Below, piece by piece: positions 30,139 through 37,432 of a DNA stretch of 44,625 nt (the first letter of the stretch is position 1; each line of letters starts with the position of its first letter). The translations under genes were made by a program, and so were the position numbers. The stretch comes from Candidatus Buchananbacteria bacterium (GTDB taxonomy: Bacteria > Patescibacteriota > Patescibacteriia > 2-01-FULL-39-33): the NCBI GenBank assembly GCA_030650095.1, contig JAUSEE010000002.1, positions 70,711 to 115,335 of the forward strand. Reading direction: 5' to 3'. Under the pieces are notes generated by a model, which did not search any database, had not been told where the DNA came from, and worked only from the letters and a program-made list of their open reading frames with translations.

Positions 30139-30152
30139 AAAGCAGATTTTTT
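30131..30152 (+). terminator. Attenuator hairpin ahead of rplJ
   Basis: CTGCT (30131-30135) pairs with AGCAG (30141-30145), followed by ATTTTTTATT. Its left arm shares 30131-30134 with the closing stem of the L10 leader, so the two structures exclude each other. Confidence 0.65.
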
Positions 30153-30177
30153 ATTATTAATAAGTGTATATAAAAAT

Positions 30178-30702
30178 ATGGCTAAAACCAAAGCCCAGAA
30201 AAAAGAAATATTAAGCGGTTTAAGCAAAAAACTAGATGAGATGAAATCAGCCGTTTTTGTTAATTTTTCCGGCATTCCGGTTAAGGAAATCAATAATTTG
30301 AGAAATACTTGCAAGGATGAAAATGTCGGCTATGTGGTGGCTAAGAAAACACTCTTGAAAAAAGTGTTGTCAGAACGAGGCCTAATAAATTTAAAAGACG
30401 ATGATTTTAATGGCGAAGTAGCTACAGTTATCGGTTTTACAGATGAAATAACGCCAGCCAAATTAGTCAGCGCTTTCTTGAAAGAACATGACAAGATGAA
30501 AATTTTAGGCGGTGTGCTTGAGGGATTACTGATTGATGAAAATAAAGTTAAGGCTTTAGCTAAGCTTCCTTCCAGGCCAGAGCTGTTAGCTAAAGCAGTC
30601 GGTTCTATTGCCGCTCCTCTTTCCGGCTTTATTAATGTGCTTTCCGGCAACTTGAGGAATTTGGTTTATGTGCTGGGTGCTATTGGTGAAAAAAAATCAT
30701 AA
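30178..30702 (+). CDS. rplJ: Ribosomal protein L10
   Basis: Base of the L7/L12 stalk on the 50S subunit; binds 23S rRNA and L12 dimers. It has 174 residues. It begins MAKTKAQKKEILSGLSKKLDE and has FVNFSGIPVKEINNLRNTCK, the usual L10 rRNA-binding region. The C-terminal helix that carries L12 follows. It ends 42 bases before rplL. The L10 leader upstream suggests autoregulation. Confidence 0.97.
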   Translation: MAKTKAQKKEILSGLSKKLDEMKSAVFVNFSGIPVKEINNLRNTCKDENVGYVVAKKTLLKKVLSERGLINLKDDDFNGEVATVIGFTDEITPAKLVSAFLKEHDKMKILGGVLEGLLIDENKVKALAKLPSRPELLAKAVGSIAAPLSGFINVLSGNLRNLVYVLGAIGEKKS

Positions 30703-30744
30703 AATAATTAAAAAATAAATAATATAAATAATAAATTTAAAATT

Positions 30745-31146
30745 ATGTCAGAAGAAAAAAAAGAAGTTATGGTTCCGGAAAAGTTCAAATCACTAGTTGA
30801 GCAAATTGAAAAGCTTAGCGTTATTGATTTGTCAGAGCTAGTCAAAGTTTTAGAAGAGAAATTCGGCGTTTCGGCCTCTGCCCCTGTAGCCGCTGTATCA
30901 GCCGCTCCGGCAGCCCAAGAAGCTCAAGAAGAAAAAGACAGTTTTGATATCGAACTTACTGCCACTGGCGCCAACAAAATCGGCGTTATCAAGGCGGTTA
31001 GAACAGTAACAGAATTAGGACTTAAGGAAGCCAAGGATTTGGTTGATGGAGCTCCTAAGATTGTCAGAGAAAGCGTTAAGAAAGAAGAAGCTGAAAATAT
31101 CAAGAAAACTCTGGAAGAAGCTGGCGCTACCGTTACCTTAAAATAA
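30745..31146 (+). CDS. rplL: Ribosomal protein L7/L12
   Basis: Stalk protein that recruits translation GTPases. The 133-residue protein has the helical N-terminal dimer domain ([20 protein letters not shown]), an Ala/Pro/Val hinge (about residues 47-62) and the C-terminal globular domain with [20 protein letters not shown] and [14 protein letters not shown], the conserved factor-binding helices. It forms an operon with rplJ and is followed by a strong terminator. Confidence 0.97.
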   Translation: MSEEKKEVMVPEKFKSLVEQIEKLSVIDLSELVKVLEEKFGVSASAPVAAVSAAPAAQEAQEEKDSFDIELTATGANKIGVIKAVRTVTELGLKEAKDLVDGAPKIVRESVKKEEAENIKKTLEEAGATVTLK

Positions 31147-31162
31147 AAATTATATTTTAACT

Positions 31163-31192
31163 AAAAACCCCTAGGTTCGCCTGGGGGTTTTT
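31163..31192. terminator. Bidirectional terminator after rplL
   Basis: A GC-rich stem (ACCCCTAGG against CCTGGGGGT) with a TTCG loop, flanked by A's on the left and T's on the right. It serves rplL and the convergent gene ending at 31199. Confidence 0.88.
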
Positions 31193-31198
31193 GGTTGG

Positions 31199-31444
31199 CT
31201 ATTTATTTCGGCTGATTTTTTTCTTGTCTTCAATTATTCTTTTAAAATGTTCGTCGGGCAGATTGGTAATTTTAAAAGTTTCATCACCCCGGCCGTTTTT
31301 CAAAGCTTCGGCTATTAAAAAATCCCTTTCCTCCTGGATTCTTAGCCTTAGATCCATGTCCTGAGGCCTTTTGGTTTCGTAAACTTTTTCACCATCTTTA
31401 CTGGTAAACACTAGTCTTTCTCCCTCTTGGTTTTTTAATGCCAT
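31199..31444 (-). CDS. Hypothetical small charged protein, 81 residues
   Basis: No recognised family. It begins MALKNQEGERLVFTSKDGEK, has a highly charged helical middle (DMDLRLRIQEERDFLIAEAL) and ends KKKISRNK. The start at 31444 is 4 bases after the stop of the large propeller gene, suggesting coupling; an upstream in-frame ATG at 31465 overlaps it. No membrane segment is seen. It may be an accessory of the upstream membrane protein, but that rests only on position. Confidence 0.6.
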   Translation of the reverse strand: MALKNQEGERLVFTSKDGEKVYETKRPQDMDLRLRIQEERDFLIAEALKNGRGDETFKITNLPDEHFKRIIEDKKKISRNK

Positions 31445-31448
31445 ATAT

Positions 31449-33764
31449 CTAATTGTTATTTTCAATTAAGTATATTTTTTTGTCAGAGAGCAGATATATC
31501 TTTTTTTCCTTATTGTCAATAATCATTGATTTCATATCGGTGAACTCCTTGGAAGAGTATTGTGTTTTAATATTGCCGCTATTTTTATCAAAAACAATCA
31601 AACGCTGATTATTTTGATCAAGCGCGTATAGATAGCTGGAATCACCGTCGCTGAATATTTGCTTGGGGGCAGAAACGGGCGGGACAAGAGCTGAAAAATT
31701 AGTAACGGTTATTTTGCCGTTAAGCAGATATTTAATGTCGCCGTTTTCATAAATAACGTAGACGCCCCCATCAATCGTGAAAGCGGTTGACTTACTTAAA
31801 TCGGTGTCGTCTTTAACCCAGCTGCTGCCGGAGTTATAGCCGGTTCCAACCGGCAAATGCTTGAGTATTTGTCCTTTTTCTGATTTTAAAGAGTAAAGCT
31901 TGCCGCCGTAAAGAGCCAAATCGGTTATTTTATCATTGCCGGTTAAGATGTTTTCGGCCGCATTGGCTTCAAAATCATATTTGTACACATCGCTGTCGCC
32001 GTTTAGCGCAATTATATTATTTTCATCCACGGCTGTTATTTTTCTGACATTGTTAAAATTGCCAGTCAATTGCCTGGATATGGTTTGTTTCTTTGCCAGA
32101 TCGATTTTGTAAATATTCTGGTTCTGGTTGTCAAAGGCAAAAATGTAATTGCCTGATTTGGAGATGGAGGATATATTAGCCGATTGATTTTGATTGGACA
32201 AATCGGATACGACAGCCGGATTATCAAGGTATGATATTTTTTGCAGTGATTTATTAAGCTCATCTATCCTTTGCTGCAATTTTTCCTTGTCACTCTGGTA
32301 TTTTTTGCTGTTGGGTATTTGACTCATTAGATCAATGGCTGTTTGCAGAGATTCTTTGGCGCCAGCTTCATCATTAAAAATATTTTTAGCTTCGCCGGCA
32401 TTAAGAGCATCTTCTATCTGCTTGATCAAATCAGCAGCGCTTGTTTTTTCGGATGCATTTCTTACTTGTCCTTGCCAAACCATGCTTTGTGAGAAAAAGA
32501 ACAATAAAATAAGTACAGCCACAAGCAGAACCTGTGGCAGTCTTTTTAAACTGACAAATTTAGCTATTTGATTGTTAAGCCAATAGCTGATGGAGCCGGC
32601 TAATCCGCCTGTCATTTTGGGGCGGCTATAATCTCTTTCTTTTATGTCATCATTTCTTATTTCCAGGACATCATTTTTATTTAATAACCCATCACCAAGG
32701 TCTTCCTCTGGGACGATATTATTGTTTTGGCGGTTCTTTTTTGTTAGCTTGTTAATTAGGAGGGGGATATTTTTCTTAAGATAAATGAATAAATCATTTA
32801 AGAGCTCAAACAGCTCAATCAGCCCGATTTTAAGATATTTATAAAGGAATTTAGCTGTCACTTTAAAAATCAAAACCACCAGGATCAGGGCTTTTTTCCA
32901 ATTGGGAGCCACTCCCGGCGCTAGATATTTTTCGGTGTTCTCTTGAGTGGAAATCAGTTTATTGATCGAGTTTTGGGAAGGCACTCTGGGTTGTTCCCTG
33001 GTATTATCACTAGGCTGATAGGCCGGCATAAGAACTGCTGATTCTTCACCGGTTTCACTTTCCTTAACGACCGGTTCTACGGCTATGGCATAAAAATTAT
33101 TGTTTTGGCTTTCTTTTTTGAGTATAGCTTCGATTTCTTTTAAGGCTGATGCTGGAGATTCACCGGTGATTATTTCCATTAACTCATTTTGGGATATGTA
33201 CTCCAAAACGCTGTCGTTGCAGAAAAGCAGATTGTCCTTTTCGGTTATAACGCCATTGATAATATTGGAAAACATCTTTTCCTTGTTTATCTTGGCGGTT
33301 TTATCTCCGGCTTGTGAGAATATATCAATGATAATATAATCGTATTTCTTTTTTCGATGAAAAAGGAGGGCATTATTTTGGCCGATTTGGCTTAGGTATA
33401 TCCTACCGCGGCTGATTAAGCCCACTAGGGCATTTATATTTTTGAGTTCTATTTCAATAATAGAATCATTTATGGCTTTATTGATTCGGCGATTGGCCCT
33501 TTGCAGACACTCCTCGAATCTTTTTTCTATTCCGCCCTCGGTTTCCAGCGGCGGCAGATAATATTCGGTTTCCAAATCATTTATTATTTCAAAAAATTTA
33601 TCAACAAATTCATCCGGCTGGCCGAATAATTCCACAATTCCCACTATAGTTCCCAGACGGCTTTTTAATTCCGGCTTCGGTTTGGCCACAAAACAGTCGC
33701 AGACAGCAGAATCTTTGCCGCTGTCCATGGACAATTTGCTGATTGAAGTTAGGAGTTGACTCAT
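31449..33764 (-). CDS. PP2C-like domain - transmembrane helix - beta-propeller protein
   Basis: The 771-residue protein has three parts. Residues about 15-230 look like a degenerate PP2C-type phosphatase fold (RRINKAINDSIIEIE, ALVGLISRGRIYLSQIGQNN, then DNLLFCNDSVLEYI), where the usual Asp motifs are mostly missing. A hydrophobic stretch at about 290-340 and a clear membrane helix at about 410-425 (PQVLLVAVLILLFFFSQS) follow, then a coiled coil (about 440-510). Residues about 520-771 have repeated strands of YLYALDQNNQRLIVFD type, as in NHL/PQQ-like propellers. By topology the propeller would face outside. This suggests a surface sensor coupled to a pseudophosphatase; the function is inferred only from architecture. 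Confidence 0.72.
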   Translation of the reverse strand: MSQLLTSISKLSMDSGKDSAVCDCFVAKPKPELKSRLGTIVGIVELFGQPDEFVDKFFEIINDLETEYYLPPLETEGGIEKRFEECLQRANRRINKAINDSIIEIELKNINALVGLISRGRIYLSQIGQNNALLFHRKKKYDYIIIDIFSQAGDKTAKINKEKMFSNIINGVITEKDNLLFCNDSVLEYISQNELMEIITGESPASALKEIEAILKKESQNNNFYAIAVEPVVKESETGEESAVLMPAYQPSDNTREQPRVPSQNSINKLISTQENTEKYLAPGVAPNWKKALILVVLIFKVTAKFLYKYLKIGLIELFELLNDLFIYLKKNIPLLINKLTKKNRQNNNIVPEEDLGDGLLNKNDVLEIRNDDIKERDYSRPKMTGGLAGSISYWLNNQIAKFVSLKRLPQVLLVAVLILLFFFSQSMVWQGQVRNASEKTSAADLIKQIEDALNAGEAKNIFNDEAGAKESLQTAIDLMSQIPNSKKYQSDKEKLQQRIDELNKSLQKISYLDNPAVVSDLSNQNQSANISSISKSGNYIFAFDNQNQNIYKIDLAKKQTISRQLTGNFNNVRKITAVDENNIIALNGDSDVYKYDFEANAAENILTGNDKITDLALYGGKLYSLKSEKGQILKHLPVGTGYNSGSSWVKDDTDLSKSTAFTIDGGVYVIYENGDIKYLLNGKITVTNFSALVPPVSAPKQIFSDGDSSYLYALDQNNQRLIVFDKNSGNIKTQYSSKEFTDMKSMIIDNKEKKIYLLSDKKIYLIENNN

Positions 33765-33938
33765 TTGGTATAATTTAGTTGAAATATTTTAGCCCTTGAT
33801 ACTTAAGCATTAAATATTATACAATATTTACTAGTGACAAGTCCAATAATTATTAAAGATGGGGGAATCGGCAAAAGCTGCCAATTTTCAGTTTTTTAGT
33901 TATTTTTGCTTTACCAGCCTAATTAATCATTAAAGCCA

Positions 33939-34547
33939 ATGATTGAACAACTCTTTGGTTCAAAGACTCGGGTAATGCTTCTGAGGTTGTTTTTAAACAA
34001 TCCGGAGAAGTTTTATTATGTTCGGGAATTAACCAGAAACTTAGACACCCACATCAATTCGGTCCGTCGCGAACTGGATAACCTCCAAAAAATGGGGATT
34101 ATCAGCTTTTATACTAAAGAAGACTTAGAGCGGGAAATAGAAAAGGAAATCAAGGATAATAAGAAGTATTATAAGTTGAATAACGACTTTATGTTTATTT
34201 CCGAATTAACCTCCCTTCTAAACAAAGCTCACGTTATTTTGGACAAAACTTTGGCTAAAAGAGTGGAAAATTTAGGCGATGTAAAGTTTTTCTTGCTTTC
34301 GGGCATTTTTGTCGGCCGGGAAGACGTTCCCATTGATATGCTGGCCGTGGGCACAATCAATCGCAATAAATTAAGGAATTTAGCCAGAACTTTCGAAAAA
34401 GAGCTAGGCAAGCCGATAAACTATACTATTATGACCAGATCAGAATTTCAGTACCGCTACAATATAACCGACCGGTTTTTATATGATTTATTAGGCGGCA
34501 AGAACATGGTGATTATTGATTCTTTGTTGGTTAAAATTAAAAAATAA
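33939..34547 (+). CDS. Winged-helix regulator with a nucleotidyltransferase-like C-terminal domain
   Basis: The 202-residue protein starts with a winged helix-turn-helix (MIEQLFGSKTRVMLLRLFL, YVRELTRNLDTHINSVRRELDNLQKMGII, residues 1-60). The C-terminal half, about residues 100-200, has FFLLSGIFVGREDVPIDMLAVG and then a helical and strand mix. This recalls ArsR-like regulators with a degenerate MNT-type nucleotidyltransferase domain, common in CPR and archaea. The gene ends 24 bases before tsaB. Its target is unknown. The start follows AAAGCC, a weak ribosome-binding site. Confidence 0.72.
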   Translation: MIEQLFGSKTRVMLLRLFLNNPEKFYYVRELTRNLDTHINSVRRELDNLQKMGIISFYTKEDLEREIEKEIKDNKKYYKLNNDFMFISELTSLLNKAHVILDKTLAKRVENLGDVKFFLLSGIFVGREDVPIDMLAVGTINRNKLRNLARTFEKELGKPINYTIMTRSEFQYRYNITDRFLYDLLGGKNMVIIDSLLVKIKK

Positions 34548-34571
34548 TAACCAGAATTAAATATCTAAAAT

Positions 34572-34970
34572 ATGTTTTTAATAATAAATACAGCCATTGA
34601 TAAATCTTTAGAGGTGATTTTAGCTAAGTCTAAAAATGATTTTAAGGTTAAGGAAGTTGAAGGCGAGAGAAGGCAAGCGGAAAATTTATTGCCGCTGATC
34701 AAGGAAAACCTGAAGAATTGGCACAAAGAAATTTCTGATATAAAAGGCATTGCCGCCGTTACCGGCCCGGGCGGTTTTACCGCTTTAAGAATAGGCATTG
34801 TGACGGCTAATGTCTTGGCTTACGCTCTTAATGTGCCGGTAGTCGGTTTGGCTTTGGATGAATTTAAGAGTCAAGAGGAGCTAGTGGAGAAAGCCCTTGA
34901 TAAATTAAGCCAGGCTAAGCCAGGCGATATAATTATGCCAGCCTACGGCCGGGAACCGAATATCTCGTAA
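34572..34970 (+). CDS. tsaB: TsaB-like t6A-modification protein, single lobe
   Basis: TsaB is the dimerisation partner of TsaD in making t6A37 on ANN-decoding tRNAs. The N-terminal ASKHA lobe is clear: MFLIINTAIDKSLEV, ENLLPLIKENLKNW and AAVTGPGGFTALRIGIVTANVLAYALNVPVVGL (about residues 64-95). At 132 residues it lacks most of the second lobe of the usual 220-240 residue protein. The sequence instead goes directly to a tail PAYGREPNI like the usual C-terminal PxYxRxP. A short TsaB is known to me in CPR genomes. A terminator lies about 260 bases downstream. Confidence 0.8.
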   Translation: MFLIINTAIDKSLEVILAKSKNDFKVKEVEGERRQAENLLPLIKENLKNWHKEISDIKGIAAVTGPGGFTALRIGIVTANVLAYALNVPVVGLALDEFKSQEELVEKALDKLSQAKPGDIIMPAYGREPNIS

Positions 34971-35084
34971 CACATAATGCAAAACGGTTTATACATCATT
35001 TATTTCTTCCCCGAAATGCTACGATGTTAGCCCGTAGATGAAGGATTACCCATTCCTTTATTTGTCATCCCGAGCCTATTCTTA

Positions 35085-35202
35085 ACTGTCATTGCGAGTG
35101 AGCTAAAGCGACCGAAGCAATCTCATTTCTAATAACTTGGGATTGCTTCTCCGCCCTGGGCGGATCGCAATGACAGTAATAGGAATCTCCCCTGCAATGA
35201 CA
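35085..35202. repeat. Dispersed inverted repeat (TGTCATTGCGAG type), copy 2
   Basis: Terminal arms ACTGTCATTGCGA (from 35085) and TCGCAATGACAGT (ending 35177) surround an inner GAAGCAATCTC...GGGATTGCTTC inverted pair. A third partial GCAATGACA arm ends at 35202. It is related to 18674-18778. The remaining DNA of 34971-35228 shows only a short TGTCATCCCGAG motif near 35063. Confidence 0.75.
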
Positions 35203-35228
35203 AAAACAAAATATTAACAAATATTATA

Positions 35229-35259
35229 AAGAGGTGCAGTTGATCAGCAGCTCTTTTTT
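35229..35259 (+). terminator. Probable terminator downstream of tsaB
   Basis: AAGAG-TGC pairs with GCA-CTCTT around a 9-base loop, then TTTTTTA. It is far (about 260 bases) from the tsaB stop, with the dispersed repeat between. Confidence 0.65.
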
Positions 35260-35285
35260 AATTCATAAGTTATGTTTTAGGCGCG

Positions 35286-35295
35286 TTGTGGATAA
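35286..35295 (-). promoter_or_regulatory. DnaA box
   Basis: TTGTGGATAA, the reverse complement of the perfect DnaA box TTATCCACA plus one base. It is paired with an inverted copy at 35330-35339. Confidence 0.65.
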
Positions 35296-35329
35296 AGTGT
35301 AACTAAATAGTTCGCAGTGCCGGGTAAAA

Positions 35330-35339
35330 TTATCCACAA
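35330..35339 (+). promoter_or_regulatory. DnaA box
   Basis: TTATCCACAA, a perfect consensus box, inverted relative to 35286-35295 with 34 bases between. Confidence 0.65.
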
Positions 35340-35369
35340 TTTATTTTAAACTGGCTTTTTTGTGAGTAA

Positions 35370-35404
35370 AACAGTCTAAAATAAAGCCTTTTAGACTGTT
35401 TTTG
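35370..35404 (+). terminator. Strong terminator without an obvious gene before it
   Basis: A perfect 12-bp stem AACAGTCTAAAA/TTTTAGACTGTT with a 7-base loop and a T-tract. It follows the DnaA-box stretch and precedes the mraZ promoter by about 17 bases. No open frame lies between it and the previous terminator. Confidence 0.8.
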
Positions 35405-35420
35405 TTAGTAGAGATAAGTG

Positions 35421-35449
35421 TTGACCAGTGATGACTAGTGGGTTATAAT
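35421..35449 (+). promoter_or_regulatory. Promoter of the mraZ operon
   Basis: TTGACC (35421-35426), a 17-base spacer and a perfect TATAAT (35444-35449). The MraZ boxes start about 10 bases downstream. Confidence 0.8.
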
Positions 35450-35458
35450 GAATGCATA

Positions 35459-35488
35459 TGGATAAAAGTGGGGAAAAGTGGGGAAATA
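35459..35488 (+). promoter_or_regulatory. MraZ operator: three 10-bp direct repeats
   Basis: Three tandem units TGGATAAAAG, TGGGGAAAAG and TGGGGAAATA lie just downstream of the promoter and 74 bases upstream of mraZ. MraZ is known to bind TGGG-type repeats of 10-base period in its own promoter region, so this is a likely autoregulatory site. Confidence 0.8.
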
Positions 35489-35561
35489 TACAAGTTAGAT
35501 TAAAACCACTTTCCAAGTAATTAATTAAAACTTCCATGCTTGTCGAGCTTAATAAAACATC

Positions 35562-35990
35562 ATGTTTGTCGGTCAATATTCACACAACATCGATTCAAAG
35601 GGGAGGATGGCTATTCCAGCCAAATTTCGCCATGAGTTAAAAAAGGCAGTGGTTACCAAGGGATTGGATAACTGTCTTTTTTTATATTCCAAGAAGGAAT
35701 GGGATAAGTTAGCGGAAAAAATCGCTTCTTTGCCTATTAGCAAATCCAATACCCGAGCTTTTTCCAGATTAATGCTAGCCGGAGCCATGGATGTTGACGT
35801 TGACGGCCAAGGCAGAGTGATTTTGCCGGAGTACCTTAGGAAATTTGCCGGTTTAAATAAACAGACCATAATTATCGGACTCTATAACAGATTGGAAATA
35901 TGGGATGAAAAGAGGTGGGAGAAATATAATCTGGAAAACGAAAAGAATTCAGTGTCTAATGCCGAAGCGCTTGATGATATAGGGGTATAA
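35562..35990 (+). CDS. mraZ: Transcriptional regulator MraZ
   Basis: Ring-forming AbrB-fold DNA-binding protein that regulates the dcw operon it heads. The 142-residue protein has two tandem MraZ domains. The first has MFVGQYSHNIDSKGRMAIPAKFR; the second has MLAGAMDVDVDGQGRVILPEYLR (about residues 70-92), each with the D-x-x-G-R-x-x-x-P core. The Shine-Dalgarno is weak. It is followed by rsmH after 23 bases. The operator repeats and promoter are at 35421-35488. Confidence 0.96.
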   Translation: MFVGQYSHNIDSKGRMAIPAKFRHELKKAVVTKGLDNCLFLYSKKEWDKLAEKIASLPISKSNTRAFSRLMLAGAMDVDVDGQGRVILPEYLRKFAGLNKQTIIIGLYNRLEIWDEKRWEKYNLENEKNSVSNAEALDDIGV

Positions 35991-36013
35991 ATAAACCGAT
36001 TAATTTTTCAAGT

Positions 36014-36901
36014 ATGACTACTATCCATGAACCAGTATTGCTTCAAGAAATTTTAGACGGTTTAAACCCCCAGACAAATCAAAATTATGTTGATTGCACT
36101 TTTGGCGGCGGCGGACATTCTTTGGCCATTTTGGAGAAAGTAAAGCCGTCAGGCCAGGTGATTGGCATAGATTGGGATCCGACTGTGGTGCAAAACAGCC
36201 AAAATGAAAATCTTATTTTAGTTAATGATAATTATAGAAATTTAAAAAAAATAATAAATGGACTTGGTATTAGTAAAATTAATGGTATACTACTCGACCT
36301 TGGTTTATCATCAGATCAGCTCGGCTCAGGGGCTAGGGGATTTAGTTTCCAAAGTGAAGGCTTTCTGGATCTAAGGTATGATCCTAAATCGGATCGGCCG
36401 ACTGCCGCTGATATTTTAAGAACTTACAGTGAAAAAGAATTATTAGAAATATTTAAAAATTACGGAGAAGAACCGCTAGCTTGGCAAATTACCAAGAAAA
36501 TTATAACCCAAAGAGAGCAAGGCGAGTTCATTGAAACGGCTGATATGCTTGTCCAGCTGGTTTCAGATGAATATCGCAAAAAGTACCGTTCCAGATCAAA
36601 ACATAACCCGGCTACCAGAGTTTTCCAGGCGCTGAGAATCGCAGTTAATGACGAGTTTGGCAATATCAAGAATGTTCTGCCTGACGCTGTTAATCTTTTA
36701 GCTGCTGGCGGCCGGTTGGCTGTAATTTCTTTCCATAGCGGTGAAGACAGAATCGTTAAGCATTTCTTTAAAAAAGAAGCTATAAAAGAAGAGCCAAAAA
36801 TAAAAATAATTACCAAAAAACCCATAATCGCTTCCGAAAATGAAATAAAAATGAACCCCCGAAGCCGCAGCGCTAAATTAAGGATAATAGAAAAAATATA
36901 A
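36014..36901 (+). CDS. rsmH: 16S rRNA (cytosine1402-N4)-methyltransferase
   Basis: SAM-dependent enzyme that methylates N4 of C1402 in 16S rRNA. It has 295 residues. The SAM site has VDCTFGGGGHSLAIL (about residues 26-40). It also has GILLDLGLSSDQLGSG (about 90-105), ARVFQALRIAVNDE (about 195) and VISFHSGEDRIVKHFFK (about 237). It holds the usual position after mraZ and is followed after 25 bases by the ftsL-like gene. Confidence 0.96.
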   Translation: MTTIHEPVLLQEILDGLNPQTNQNYVDCTFGGGGHSLAILEKVKPSGQVIGIDWDPTVVQNSQNENLILVNDNYRNLKKIINGLGISKINGILLDLGLSSDQLGSGARGFSFQSEGFLDLRYDPKSDRPTAADILRTYSEKELLEIFKNYGEEPLAWQITKKIITQREQGEFIETADMLVQLVSDEYRKKYRSRSKHNPATRVFQALRIAVNDEFGNIKNVLPDAVNLLAAGGRLAVISFHSGEDRIVKHFFKKEAIKEEPKIKIITKKPIIASENEIKMNPRSRSAKLRIIEKI

Positions 36902-36926
36902 ATCATTTAAGCAACTGGTAAAAAAT

Positions 36927-37298
36927 ATGTGTCGAGATTGGAAACAAGAAGAATGTAACCATCACTTTCCCGAATTAAGGAAGAAAAGGAATATCCTCAA
37001 GATGCTTCTTAGTCTTGTCACACCCAAAAAATTAAGCCTAGTGATCGTTTCGCTAACTTTTGTCATCACCGGCGCTTATTTAATGCAAATCAATCTTACG
37101 GCTACCAAAGGCTACGAAATAAAAGATCTGGAAAGTAGGCTTAATCAGTTGCAGGAAGAGAACAAGAAACTTAACCTGTCTTATGTCGAACTGCAATCTA
37201 TGGCTAATATTCTTGAGCAAGTTCCTAAACTTAATTTGGTCGCTACGGAAAATATTGAAATATTAACGCCGGCCGGTTCAGTGGTGGCTTTAAGGTAA
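36927..37298 (+). CDS. ftsL: FtsL-like division protein
   Basis: A small bitopic protein of 123 residues. A basic cytoplasmic segment is followed by one membrane helix at about residues 36-53 (KLSLVIVSLTFVITGAYLM) and a coiled coil (IKDLESRLNQLQEENKKL, about 69-86) outside, ending with a short strand region. FtsL/DivIC proteins are poorly conserved, so the name rests on size, topology and position between rsmH and the class B PBP. It would help recruit FtsW and FtsI to the septum. Confidence 0.75.
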   Translation: MCRDWKQEECNHHFPELRKKRNILKMLLSLVTPKKLSLVIVSLTFVITGAYLMQINLTATKGYEIKDLESRLNQLQEENKKLNLSYVELQSMANILEQVPKLNLVATENIEILTPAGSVVALR

Positions 37299-37432
37299 TT
37301 TTTTAGCCAGACTGATTTTATGTTATAAAAGTATCAGGTGGAGCAAGTTGTCGGATTGACTGACAAATTTTATTCATATTCGCTTGCGTTACCAGTGGCT
37401 AAACTGCTGGCGATTCGGCGGGCAAACTAATA

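Noticed and set aside
35286-35339. Chromosomal replication origin
   Set aside because: Only two perfect DnaA boxes are present, without a dnaA, dnaN or gyr neighbourhood or an obvious AT-rich unwinding element. They are reported as boxes only.
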